The position numbers were made by a program, and so were the translations under genes. A DNA stretch of 64,000 nt from Zhengitettix transpicula (Eukaryota > Arthropoda > Insecta > Orthoptera > Tetrigidae), in NCBI GenBank assembly GCA_037074705.1, contig CM073595.1:27371501-27435500 (forward strand). The letters run 5' to 3'. The notes beneath the pieces are model-generated. The model ran no database searches. It was given only the letters and a program-made list of their open reading frames with translations, and had not been told where the DNA came from. The number at the start of each line of letters is the position of its first letter. Position 1 is the first letter of the stretch. Shown here piece after piece: positions 12,374 to 24,893 of this stretch.

Positions 12374-12463
12374 GATCTAGAATATAATAAAATACCGCTT
12401 TAAGTTACTTATCTGGATCTATTATATAAAATAATCTTTGAGCACCACAAAATAAATAGAATT

Positions 12464-12579
12464 ATTGTTGGATAAAAGTTCTCGGTTTTAACAAGAGTTT
12501 AATAAAATAAAATGCAACGTTTCGACGATTAAAAGCTCTGTCATCACCTTCTAGGCGAAGATCTTTTTATCCAACAATT
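12464..12579 (-). mobile_element. 116 bp hairpin element with GAAACGTTG core
   Basis: Outer arms ATTGTTGGATAAAAGTTCTC and a matching inverted copy enclose, on the minus strand, GGTGATGACAGAGC...GTCGAAACGTTG. The same element sits at the equivalent place in unit 4 (18702-18795). A differently armed one lies at 45327-45440. It may be a hammerhead-like RNA retroelement or a MITE. Confidence 0.6.
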
Positions 12580-14564
12580 ACACGGGGAAAGTTTTCAATC
12601 TTAGAATTATTATTATTGGCAATCCAGAATATTTAAAAAATTAAAGCTATATTGTGTTAACATTCCAAAGTATAATTATTAGTAAAATCATTTTCCAATT
12701 AGCTTAGTAAATATTTCGTAAGATCACTTGCGAATACACCAAGAGTGTTTCTTTATTCCTTAATGTTATCAGGAAGAGTGTGAAAATATGATATTCCGAT
12801 AAATTTCACCCCTTCAGTGGGTAAGATGTGAATTTTTTAGATCGCGATCGCAACTATGTGATGTTAATATCTTTTATGAAAAAACAGCAGAAAGCATCCA
12901 ATTAAGGCTAGTTTGATATAAATTTACAGTATTTCCCAAAACAAACTGAAACTACAGACACCGGTTTCAGAAAATCTAAATAAATTTATGTCGACTGATT
13001 CTGACGACGGTGATGACAATAATCACGGAAACAATGTTTAGACAAAATATGACTCATTTAATAAATTTTTATCATCTAATGATGCACTCACTTTATCTCC
13101 ATATGTTAGCCTCAATATATACATTTATTAATTATATTTAATTTTTATTCCAGAATGCAGTAGATACAACTAACGTCTGATAATTCATAAATTGTTAATA
13201 CACATTTTAAAGTAACTTCCTGATAACATTAAAGAATTAAGAAACACTTCAAATGCATAAATAGAGAGTTTCCCCCCATCCACTCTGTAAATGATATTTT
13301 TAAAAAAATTATTGTGTTCATACATTTGCGTGAAATCTTAATTGAACTGAATTGTCAGTATGAATTATTCGTAACCTTAGTTATTTAAATAGTTTATTGT
13401 GAAAAGAATTTTAATTACATTTATTTTATACTGTAAATTTAATTATATTTTTAATATCCTGATAAAAATATTAACACGTTATTTTATTATACATGTGAAA
13501 TCTCAAAGTTAAATAATTAAATTTAGTTTCAAAACATTGTAAAATATTCGACTCAGTCCACACCGTTGCCGAATTTATTGTCAAGACCACCAGCGGATAA
13601 TCGACTTATTCTTTAAGAGTTGTATATATAATATATACTTAAAGGTAATACACCATTTTTGCTGAGCTTTAAAGTTATTATTGAGGAGAGAATTGAATGA
13701 AATAAGAATATGGTTCTAGTAATTGATATGTCATGGTCCAGGAACAACTCCCTTATATACACTACTTCACTCACGCTCGTCTGCGAGAGAGAAACAAATC
13801 GGCTACGCAACAAGAGTTACGAATCGGAAGACAATACTAAAAACAAATGTCCGTCCTCTAACCCCCCGATCACCTTAAAATTCTGTAAAATATACTGACG
13901 ACGTTGTTGATTGAGAGAATTGAAACGCAGGTATGATAATTCATTGACTTCCCTTCAGACAGTTTTGAGATTATCTCAGACAAACGGACCCGAAAACAGA
14001 CACGTGTGCACTTTATTAATTCGCCATAGATAAACTTATTTGCATAATGAAGTGGTAGTTCATTTTTATTAAAAATATGTGTGACGTATATCAGCTTTAG
14101 TTGTTTGAACGTTATTCTCTTCCAAATATGACGCATTTTCTATGATATACGTAAATATAGAATGGGTACTTCAGAAATGGTCCAAATAATTGAAAGTAAT
14201 TTATAAAAAAAATATACTAACTTGAGTGATTATTTATTTATATTATAAAAATACACGTATTTTAATCTTTGTTTTGGAACCCATCTCGTTTAATCCACGA
14301 TTTATCAAATACATTGTTGTTATTTTACAATCATCTGAGTCATGTCCGTATATTTATTTATATTAAAACGCATCATTATTACGATCGAAATTTAATTTTA
14401 TTTCTTATCTTAATAGAATGCTACAAATTCTCGCAGAATGCAGAGTGAAGACGAAAATACAACAGAACCACGAGGCAACCATGATCCCTATATGCTTCAG
14501 CTAACGTTTAATCACAGTCTTAGGATACTTTCAAACCGTGCAGTTAGCAGTTTAAAGATATTCT

Positions 14565-15110
14565 AAATTACCGAGAGTATTTTTTAGTCTTAAAAGAACC
14601 GAGAAACATTTAGAGTATCTGATGGTATCGGGATTATTTTTCACTCTCTTAAGGAATTGTGAATGCTACTGACTCCCTTAACCGGGAGAAGTTTTTACTA
14701 TATTAGTGAACGGAAACTCTTTTAACGAAATGGAATGTAAGTACGTGGTTTTTTTCTTAACCAACCGGAAATGTTTTTCACTCTCTTACGGAACCGACAG
14801 TAAATTTGACTCTCTTAACGAATGTCAAATAATTTTGATTCTTTTAAGGAACCGGAAACATTTTTTTATCCTCAATGTTACCGAGATATTTTAAATTCTT
14901 GAGTTACAAGAAGAAATTTTGACTGGCTTCGGGCACCGGCACCTAATGTAGACCGAGTATTTTTGACTGTTATAGTTGACGGAGGAAATTTTAAGTCTGT
15001 TAGGCTACCAAGAATATTTTATACTCTCTCAACACACCCCGAGTATATCAGACGCTCTGAAGGTACTGAGTGTATCGGAAATATTTATCTTTCTCCAGAG
15101 ACACAGGTGG
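14565..15110 (+). repeat. ~28 bp minisatellite domain (copy 1)
   Basis: Tandem degenerate units of 26-29 bp have a rough consensus of ACCGGGAGTATTTTTGACTC followed by TCTTAACG. They are direct repeats with no spacers, so this is not a CRISPR array. The same domain recurs at 16.7-17.6, 18.3-18.5, 20.8-21.4, 24.2-24.8, 26.3-26.5 and 28.4-28.8 kb, and on the minus strand at 41.2-41.55 kb. Confidence 0.88.
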
Positions 15111-15240
15111 GGTTTCTCATGAAATTAACATTCATTTACCATAAATGGTTAATTCAGTTCTTGTGAAAGGGTTTAAAGTAGAATTAAATACTCTATTGGG
15201 ATTGTATAAATAAAAATACATGGGAAACGTTGAGCGCGGA

Positions 15241-17720
15241 GATAGTAAACAAAAACGTAACGTATTAAGTTCTTTTACCTGCATCTGATTGATAAAATTG
15301 CCTTTTTAACACCATGAAATCAATACAATTCTTACTATTCTCAATAAGTATAACTAGCATTGTATTAACATTCCAAAGCACATATAGTAATACAATAATA
15401 ATATCGATAAACTTAATTTCAATTTGCTGATTAAAAATTTTGAACTATCAATATGGAATATACTAAGAGCGTTTCATTCTTGTTTAATGTTATAGTGAAG
15501 TGTACGACATTCCGATATATTTCACCCCTTCAGGGAGTTGTGTATATTTCAGAGTTCGATTGCAACTCTGTGTTGTTAATTTCCGTTATGAAACACCACA
15601 GAAAGCATCCAATTTAGGCTATTTTCATATAAATTTACCGTATTTCCAAAAGAAACTGTAACCACAGAGACAGGTTTCAGGAAATCAAAATAAATCTTTT
15701 TTGACTGATTCTAACGACAGTGCTGATGGTAATCGCAGTAGAGTTGGTTTAACAAAATTTGATTCGTTTCATAATTTTTTTTATTATTTAATGATTTTCG
15801 CATTTTTGATTCATATTTTAGACTGCGTATAAACATTTATTAATTAAAAATATAATTTTAATCCAGAATACAGTATTTATATTGATAAATTGTTGATATA
15901 AATTTTAAAATAACTTCATGACAACATTAAAGAATAAAGAAACACACGTGAGTATTCAAAAATTCTAGTCGACCACTGGTACTCTGTGAATGAGTTTTAA
16001 GAAATCAATTGTGTTCACAGACATGCTTGGCATCTTAATACAATGGTGTAAATAGTTATTAAAATAATTTAGTGTGAAAATAATAATAATTATATTAGTT
16101 TTATGCTGTTACAAATTAATTTTTGCCATTAGATCCCGATTAAAATTTGAACACGTTGTTTTATTATACAGGTGTAATGTGTATATTAAATTAATGATTA
16201 TAGTTACAAAACAATGTCAAATGAATTACTCTTTCCTTGGAGATTTCATTTCATTCCGATCTACGGATAATGGACCAATTCATAACATAAATCATTTATT
16301 TTCATAATGAAATGGAAGTTCATTTTTATTAAAAATATGTGTATTATAGGAATGCTTTAATTTTTTGAACGTTATCCACTTCCAAATATGACGCTTTTTC
16401 TATGATATACGTAAATAAAGAATGCGTTGTTCCGTAATGGTCCCAATAATTGAAAGGAATTTATAAATACGGCCTTGAGGGATAAGATAATTTTTATCCA
16501 CAAAAAATACACCAAAATTTATCCTTGTTTTGGACCCAATTTCGTTTAAGTATCATTAATATGATTGTAATTTAATTGAATTACATATCCTAAATATGCT
16601 GCAAAATCTTACAGAGTGAAGACGAAACTACAGCAGAACCACGAGGTAACCGTGGTCCTAATATTCATCAGGAAACGTTTAATCAATATCTTAGGACTTC
16701 ACAGACATTCTGAATTACAGCGAGTATTTTTCAGTCTTAAAGGACCGCGAATATTATTGAAACATTTTCAGAGAAGAAACAGTCTTGTCTTAGAGTACTG
16801 GGATTATTACCAGCCTCTTAAGTTATTGTGTGTGTCTGTGACTCCGCCGGGATTAGTTTTTACTCTATTAGTGAACGAAGGCTCTTCTAGCGCTTCTTTT
16901 TTTGTTTAACCTACTAGGAATATTTTTCACTCTCTTAAGGACCCGACAGTAATTTTCTTAAGGTATGGAAAAAGAATTGGATTATTTCAATGTATCGGAA
17001 GAATTTTTTTTATTCTGAATGTTACCGAGACTATTTCTATCGTTATTAATTTACACGAAGAAATTTCGTCTGGCTTCGGGAACCGGGAGTAGAATTAACT
17101 CTCTTAATGTAGGGCGAGTATTGTTGACTATATTAGTTCACGGAGGAAATTTTAAGCCTGTTAACTTACCAAGAATATTTATACTCTTTAATCACACCTG
17201 GAGTATTTTAGACGCTCTGAAGTTATTTTTTTACGTTTATGGTTGTTTTCTTAAACTATCGGTAATGTTTTTCACTCTCTTAAGGAACCGAAAATAATTT
17301 TGACTCTCTTAACGTATGTCAAATGATTTCGATTATTTTAACGGATTCGGGCTATTTTTTTTTACATTCTTAAGCGAAATATTGAATATTTGATTCGCTT
17401 GGGGCATCGGGAATAGATTTAACTCCTTTAATATATACACTGACTGTATTAGTTGACTGGGATTTTTTAACGTCTGTTAGGTTACCAAGAATATTTATAG
17501 TCTATCAACGCGCCGGGAGTATTTTAGATGCTCTTAAGGTAATAAGAGAATTTTTATGTCGGAACAATTTAACTTTTTCTAAAGGCACATGTTTGGATCT
17601 GATGACATTATTATTCATTCATCATCATAAATGGTTTACTCAAATCTTGTGTAATAGAATAATGTAGAGTTTATCATGTATATAAATAAATATCTGGCCA
17701 ACGCCGGGCACCAAGCGTGT
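15241..17720 (+). repeat. HLE-array unit 2
   Basis: The landmark order matches unit 1, with internal deletions: the unit-1 block at 13610-13900 is missing. GCAGAGTGAAGACG-type landmark at ~16612, minisatellite 16710-17560, 3' end CCAACGCCGGGCACC at ~17698. It is more diverged than units 1 and 4. Confidence 0.82.
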
Positions 17721-18606
17721 GTATAAAAATATACCGTTCAAGTTTCTTACCTGAATCAGATTAATAATTTTTTTAAGCAACATAGAATCAAAATAATTAT
17801 CATTACTTTCTCCATAAAATATATCAATAATGATGTTTACGAATATTTTAAACTAACTATTTAAATCATTGTATTGACATTCCAATAATATGTATGACTA
17901 TTATTACTTTCCAAAACCTCATTTATAGTGACTGAGTAGATATTTTGAAAGATCACTTCGGAATGCTCCTGGAGTGTTTCTTTATTATTTAATGTTATCA
18001 CGATGTGTGTTAAAAGATTTTAATCCGGTATATATTATATATATATAAAGTTCCAGTATTTCCCAAAACAAACTCAAACTTCAGAAACCGGTTTCAGCAA
18101 ATCGAAATAATTTTTTTGTTGTCTGTTATGATTAAAATCGCGGTACCGTTGTTTTCACCAAATTTGACTCGATTCATAAATTTTTATCATTTAATGATTC
18201 TAGCACTTTGTCCGAAATATATATATATATATGTATGTATAAATATATATATATTTATTTATTTATAAATAATAATATAATATTTACCTCTTTAAGGCAT
18301 TGAGTGTTTCTGTAAATCCATAATGTACAGCGTATATTTTTGACTGTTTTAGTTCACGGAATATTTTGTTACGTCTGTTATGGTACGAAGAGCTTTTTCC
18401 CTCTGTTAACGGACCAGGAGTATAATGGATGGTTTTAAAGTACTAAGAGTAATTTTTATATTTGTTATCGGAATTATTTAAACTTCTCTAAGGCACAGGT
18501 GGAGGTAATATTCCCTTGGCATACATTGTTAATTCAATTATTCAGTAATAGTACAATTAAGTATTTCAACGGGCTTATATAATTAAATATCTGGGCAACG
18601 CCGGGC
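17721..18606 (+). repeat. HLE-array unit 3 (internally deleted)
   Basis: It starts like the others (ATATACCGTTCAAGTTTCTT), then jumps at ~18110-18180 to the late part and a short minisatellite (18300-18500), ending GCAACGCCGGGC...GAGCTAG. A (TA)n-rich tract lies at 18205-18260. Its tail matches unit 0. Confidence 0.82.
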
Positions 18607-21536
18607 TTGGAGCTAGGGTATATAATAATAAGGTTTTAAGTTACTTATCTGGATCTATTATATAAAATAATCTTTGAACACCACAAAATCAATATAATTA
18701 TCATTGGATAAAAGTTCTCGGTTTTAACACGCGACGTTTCGACGCCTAAAAGCTCTGTCGTCATCTTCTAGGCGAAGAACTTTTTATCCAACAATTAAAC
18801 AGGGAAAGTTTCCAATCTTAGAATTTTTTATTATTGGCAATCCACAATGTTTAAAAAATTAAAGTTACTTATACGACACCTTAAATATTTACACCATTGT
18901 TTTAACATTCCAAAGTATAATTATTAGTAAAATCATTTTCCAATTAGCTTAGCTAATATTTCGTAAGATCACTTGCGAATACACCAAGAGTGTTTCATTA
19001 TTCCTTAATGTTATCAGGAAGTGTGTGATAGTATGATATTCCGATATATTTCACCCCTTCAGTGGGTAAGTTGTGAATTATTAGAGCGCGATCACAACTC
19101 TGTGATGTTAATATATTTTATGAAATAACAGCAGAAAGCATCCAATTAAGGCTAGTTTGATATAAAGTTATTGTATTTCCCAAAACAGATACCGGTTTCA
19201 GAATATCTAAATAAATTTTTGTCGACTGATTCTGACGACGGTGATGACGATAATCGCGGTAACAATGATTTGACAAAATATGACTCATTTCATAAATTTA
19301 TATCATCTAATGATGCACTCACTTTATCTCAATATGTTAGCCTCAATATATACATTTATTAATTTAATTTAATTTTTATTCAAGAATACAGTAGCTACAA
19401 CTAACGACTGATAATTACTAAATTGTTAATATAAATTTTAAAGTAACTTCCTGATAACATTAAAGAATTAAGAAACACTCCAATCGCATAAATAGAGAGT
19501 TTTTAAACTTACTACTCAACCACTCCATCCACACTGTAAATGATTTTTTTTTTAAATTTTTGTGTTCATACGTTCGTATGGAATCTTAATTGGTCTCAAT
19601 AGTCAGTATGAATTATTCGTAACCTTAATTATTTAAATAGTTTATAGTGAAAATAATATTAATTACATTGATTTTATACTGTAAAATTAATTATATTTTT
19701 TATATCCAGATACAAAATATTAACACTTTATTTTATTATACATGTGAAATCTCTAAGTTATATAATTAAATTTAGTTTCAAATCATTGTAAAGTATTCGA
19801 CTCTATTCTACACCGTTGCAGAATTTATTGTCGAGACCAGCGGATAATGGACTTATTCTTTAAGAGTTGTATATATAATATAAACTTAACAGGTAATACA
19901 CCATTTTTTCTGAGCTTTTAAGTTTTTATTGAGGAGGAATTGGAATGGTGGTATTCTTCTGCAAAATATTGAGAATGAATGAAATAAGAATATGGTTCTA
20001 GTTATAGATATGTCATGGTCCAGGAACAACTCCCTTATATACACTACTTCACTCACGCTCGTCTGCGAGAGAGAAACAAATCGGCTACGCAACAAGAGTT
20101 ACGAATCGGAAGGCAATACTAAACACAAATATCTTTTCTCTAACTCCCCGAACATCTTGAAATTCTGTAAAATATACTGACGACGTTGTAGATTCAGACA
20201 ATTGAAACGTAGGTATGATAATTCATTTAATTCTCTTAAGACGTTTTTGGGATTATTCCGGTCAAACGGACCGGAAAACAGACACATGTTAATTTAATTA
20301 ATACATTACAGATACACAGATTTGCATAGTAGAATGGTAGTTCATTTTTATTAAAAATATGTGTGGCTTAAGGTATTTGCAATGTTATTCTCTTTCGAAT
20401 ATGACCCATTGTATATTATATACGTGAAATATAGAATGCGTAGTTCGCAGTTAAAGAAAGTTATTTATAAATAAATTTACAGTCTGATGTCATTATAATC
20501 TGTTTGTTAACAAAAAATAATAAACCAAATATTTATCTTTCTTTTGGAACATATCTCGTTTAACGTATGATGTAGGAAATAACGTGTTGTTAATTTACAA
20601 TCGTCTGACTCAATGTAGTATTTTTAATCATATTATAGCGTATGATAATAATTATCGTAATTTAATTCAAATAATATCTGAGAAGAATGCCAGAAAATCT
20701 CGCAGAATGCAGAGTGAAGACGAAATTATAGCTGAATCACGACGAAACCATGGTTCTTAATTTATCAGGAAATGTTTAATCAAAGTCTTTGGATACTTTA
20801 AACCTATGGAGACATTTAACGACATTCTCAATTACAGCGAGTAGTTTTTAGTCTCAGAGGAACGCGAATATTATTGAAACATTTTCAGAGAAGAAACAGT
20901 GTTTTCTTACGGTACGGGGATTATTTCCAGTCCCTTAAGGAATTGTGTTTGTTTGTGACTCCGCCGGGAGTAGTTTTTATTCTATTAGTGAACGGAGACT
21001 CTTTTAATGTAATTTAAGTATTTTTGTCTTTTTAACGTGACTTTATTTTTCTTAACCTACCGGGGATGTTCTTCACTAAGATTCTGATATGACTAACAGT
21101 TTTGGCACTCTTAACGTATACAAAATAATTTCGATTATTTTATGGTATCGTCAGTATTTGTTTTTATTGTCAATGTTACCAAGATTTTTTCTAATGTTCT
21201 TAAATTACACGAAGAAATTTTGTCTGGCATGGGGCACGGGGAGTAGAAATAAGTCTCTTATTGTAGAGCAAGTATTTTTTACTTTTTTATAGAAAATTTG
21301 TCAGTTAGGGTACCAAGAATATTTTTACTCTCTCAACGCACCGGGAGTATTTTAGACACTCGTCACGAAATAGGAGTATTTTGATATCGAAAGTATTTAT
21401 CCTTCTGGAAAGGTTGGTGTTCTGAGGAAATTAATATTCCTTCATCATAAATATTTGGGTAATAGTTTCATGTAGAATGAAATATTTCATCGGACTTTTA
21501 TAAACAAATAGATGGGGAACGCCGGATTACCAGCTA
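18607..21536 (+). repeat. HLE-array unit 4
   Basis: 18607-20430 is highly similar to 12374-14200 of unit 1, including the hairpin element (18702-18795) and the block at 19870-20110. With unit 0/unit 3 before each, this is a higher-order duplication with ~6.2 kb spacing. Minisatellite 20830-21430; 3' end GGAACGCCGG...CCAGCTAG. Confidence 0.88.
18702..18795 (-). mobile_element. Hairpin element with GAAACGTCG core (unit 4 copy)
   Basis: Outer inverted arms ATTGGATAAAAGTTCTCGG and TTTTTATCCAACAAT enclose, on the minus strand, GACAGAGC...GCGTCGAAACGTCGCG. It is the orthologous copy of 12464-12579, shorter by a ~20 bp internal indel. Confidence 0.6.
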
Positions 21537-22333
21537 GTAATCGCGGTAACTTTGTTATACAAAATTTTACGAGGTACACAAAATATTTATAGTATGATGA
21601 TAGAACTTTTTCTCCTTTCTCTGTAATATATATCTTTGCAATTAAAACTTCAATTTTTCTTCATGCTTGAAATATTTATCATGAAGGAATAACAATAAAT
21701 TGTCAATATAAATTTTTTTACAAACTTCCTGATGACACTAAAGAATTAAAGACTCCAATCGCATTAAAAAGACAGTTTTCAAAATTTGCACTCAACCACT
21801 CCTTCCACTCTGTAAATGAATTTTTGGAAAATATTTGTGTTCATATTTACATTTGGAATCTTAATAAATCGATGTAAATAGTCGGTATGATTTATTCCCT
21901 ACCTTAATTATTAAAATATTTTAGAGTGAAAAGAGAGAAAATAGTAATACTGGTTTTATGCTGTTTAATTTAATTGTATTTAATAAATCCAGATAAAAAT
22001 CTTAACATTTTAATTTATTACACATGTGGAATATTTAAATTAATCTATTAATCACAGTTTCCAAACAATGTAAAATGTATGACTCTTTCCACACTACTAG
22101 AGAGTTGATTCTCGAGACGACCGACGGATAATGGACGAATTTTTCAACAGTTGTATATATAATATACACTCAACTGATAAAAATATATAAAATGTATAGC
22201 ATTTAAAGGGTTTTCTGGAAGTATTTGAATGTGGTATTCAGCTGAAAATTGTTGAGAAATTTAATTCTCTTCAGCCGTTTTCCAGATTATTCCATACAGA
22301 CGGACCAGAAAACAGACACGTCTGCATTTAATT

Positions 22334-22837
22334 TATAATAATAATATATTGAAGCTCACACATGCCGTGCATTACATTACAACCTTTGCTTGCTGTAAGC
22401 TACGATAGATTTCTGTCTATTCCTACATTTTACAATATGATATCTCTCACAGGCTTCTAAACACAACTCACACACACACTCGTCTTTTGGTTCATGAAAT
22501 ACTTTGTTTAAGCACACTTTATGGTGAAAGCCATGGATCGCTAGTCTCGTCTTCATGTGGCGTAGTTCATGGTTGGCTTCCATCCATGTCCTGTCCTGCA
22601 TAGCAGATGTTGCATAGATGTCCTCCTGTATGTTCCTTTTCCTCTCATACAGATCCTGTAAAAGCTGGAACCCGCTGGTAGTATGAGCTCGCATCTTAGA
22701 TCCTCTATGAAGCTCGTACACTAGCCTCGATCTTGAAATCTGCGGAACTCCTAAAATTCTTTTCAGGTATCTGGCCTTTACCCGCTCCAGTTCTTCCAGT
22801 TATCTGTACGTGAGGTATTCTCCTACTAATTCTAGGC
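22334..22837 (-). pseudogene. LINE fragment, RT C-terminus with zinc-knuckle tail, 9 bp TSD
   Basis: The minus-strand frame 22377-22721 encodes DLYERKRN, DRTWMEANHELRHMKTRLA, HGFHHKVCLNKVFH and ends with a C-x2-C-x7-H-x3-C-type knuckle (CELCLEACERYHIVKC). It is homologous to the longer copy at 57362-58069, with 7 differences in the last 92 residues. The 3' end carries an (AAT)n-like tail next to 22334. The copy is 5' truncated. The 9 bp duplication CATTTAATT flanks it (22325-22333 and 22838-22846), so the boundaries are secure. The clade is uncertain. Confidence 0.88.
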
Positions 22838-23015
22838 CATTTAATTAATACGTTATAGATAAAAATATTTTTTCATAATAGAATGGAAGTTGTTTATATG
22901 AAACATATGTTAAATAAACATATGCTTTACTTAATTGAACTTTCTAATTGTGGCTCATTTTAAACTATGTACGTAAATAAAGAATACGTAGTTCCGTAAT
23001 GGTCCCAGTAATTTA

Positions 23016-23902
23016 TCTATATAATAAAAAAGGATGTATATTTGTATGTATGTATTTACGTTGTTCTTTATACAAATTTTATCGCGTGGACCGAATTCAA
23101 CAAAAATTGGTATACGTATTCTGCCAAAATCGAGAACCGGTACTGTGGGGGTGACAAACCACTAGCATAAATGTGAAAAGAATTATAATTTTAAAAAGTG
23201 ATCATTAAGTGATAAATTACTGCGCGCCAATATATCATGACATCACGCGACAGAGAGAGACGTTACTACGCGACGAACAAAGGAAATACTTCCGTAATGA
23301 AATGAAGCAGAAATATTTTCATTGAATAAAAGTATAATTCTATCCAGTAATACTCCATCGAGTGATAATAAAAAACAATACAAAATACTTTACAATCGTT
23401 GCGGAAAATGTTAGTTAATTTAGTGAGTGCAATATGGCCACCATTTCTTTACATTTGGAATGTAGCTATCAATTTGATCACTTCAATCCTTCGTAATGTG
23501 CGAATACTGATGGACAATTATATCCTGCAATACTCAAGAAGTACTGTCTGAAGACTTACTGACAATTATTTGTTCGCGGAGAATTATATTTCTAAAGAAT
23601 AACGATGGTATGTTTGTTGCTATTATGCAATTAAATTCTATGTATCTTATAGCTATTAAATTAATGCAGTATATTTATGTATTGGTAAAGAAATTCGGAG
23701 GTATGTTTGTTGAGATTGATGCAATATAATTCAATGTATTTTACAACTGTTAAATTAATGCAGTATCGGTCGAAAGTACGTACTGATCTAGGAACAGTCA
23801 GATTTAGGTTAAATCACTTCTTGACTAAAGATTAATATAGAATTAAATATATTTTCGGGATTATATAAATAAGTACACGGGCAACGCTGGGCACCATGCT
23901 AG
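23016..23902 (+). mobile_element. Helitron-like element, family A (887 bp)
   Basis: It starts TCTATATAATAAAAAAGG and ends GGGCACCATGCTAG, flanked by A (23015) and T (23903). It is longer than its sisters because of extra sequence at ~23570-23830 (two GTATGTTTGTTG-type repeats). The host unit is continuous across it (ATTTA^TAAATAAAT, as in unit 4 near 20466), which confirms A^T insertion without duplication. It has no coding capacity. Confidence 0.88.
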
Positions 23903-24893
23903 TAAATAAATATACGGTATTGAATCATTAGATTATATTTATTAACAAAAAAGAAATACACCAAATATTTATGCTTGATTTGGAACCCAACTCGTTTAAC
24001 CTATGATACAGCAAATAACTTTTCGTTAATTTATAGTCTTCTTTCTGAAGGCCGTATATGTATTAATATTATATCATTATTATGTCCGCAATGAAATTTA
24101 ATTTTTTTAACTGAATAAAACGCTATAAAATCTCGTGGAAAGCGGAGGGAAGACGAAACAAGAGCAGAACCACGAGGAAATCATGGTTCTTATATTTGTC
24201 AAGTAACGTTTAATCAACGTCTTAAGATGCTTTAAAGACATTCTTAATTACATCGAGTATTGTTGAGTCTTAAAGGACCGCGAATATTATTCAAACATTT
24301 TCATTGAAGTGGTAGTAATTTCTGATGGCACTGGGATTATTTCTAGTCTCTTAAGGTAGTGTGTGTGTGTCTGTGAATCTGCCGGAAGTAGTTTTAACTC
24401 TTTTAACGAAATTTAAGGGTTTTTATATTTTTAAAGTGTCTTTTTTTTAAACGTAACCTACCGGGGATGTTCATTTTTGTCCCTCTTAACGTAGGGAAAA
24501 TAGTTTCGATTCTTTTAAAGTTTCTGGAGTATTTTTTTATGCTCAATGTTACCGAGACTGTTCTATGAAGAAATGTTGAGTGGCGTCGGGCACCGGGAGT
24601 ACAATTAACTCTCTTTATGTAGGCCTGTATAAGTATGTGTTAGGGTACCAATAATTTTTTCACAGTCTCAACGCACCGGGAGTATTTTGCACCCTCATAG
24701 TGTACTAAAAGTATTTTTATATCGGAAGTATTAATCCGTTTTTAAAGGCATATGACAGGTTCTGATGAAATTAACATTCCTTCATCTTAAACGGTTAATT
24801 GAACTCTTGAGTTATAGATTAATGTAGAATTAAATACTTAATCGGGAATGTATAAATAAATACTTGGGCAACACCGGGCTCCCAGCTAGTATA

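Larger units (their letters stand above)
12374..15240 (+). repeat. HLE-array unit 1
   Basis: Ordered landmarks are: a ...AAGTTACTTATCTGGATCT start; a small GAAACGTTG hairpin element (12464-12579); AACATTCCAAAGTATAATTA; GACGACGGTGATGAC; AACATTAAAGAATTAAGAAA at ~13222; a conserved 13610-13900 block; a minus-strand HLE-like head (AACGGACCCGAAAACAGACA, ~13985); GCAGAATGCAGAGTGAAGAC (~14433); the minisatellite at 14565-15110; and a decayed 3' end (~15215). It is noncoding. Confidence 0.85.
21537..24893 (+). repeat. HLE-array unit 5 with two nested insertions
   Basis: After removal of the LINE at 22334-22837 (plus one 9 bp TSD) and the HLE at 23016-23902, the unit is about 1.95 kb. It starts abnormally at the AATCGCGGTAAC block, lacking the usual first ~600 bp. 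Landmark GAAGACGAAAC at ~24152, minisatellite 24250-24760, 3' end GGCAACACCGGGCTCCCAGC then TAG. Confidence 0.83.

Noticed and set aside
12515..12550. Minus-strand GGTGATGACAGAGC...GTCGAAACGTTG as an intact hammerhead
   Set aside because: The first core base is wrong and the stem II register does not fit; kept only as part of a hairpin element.
14565..15110. CRISPR-like regular repeats
   Set aside because: Units of ~28 bp are directly adjacent and degenerate, with no unique spacers, in a eukaryotic context. It is a minisatellite.
13613..20180. Matching open frames on both strands at 13613-13898 and 19886-20180
   Set aside because: They recur because the array units are duplicated. Sense and antisense are equally open, and the frames are broken in unit 8.
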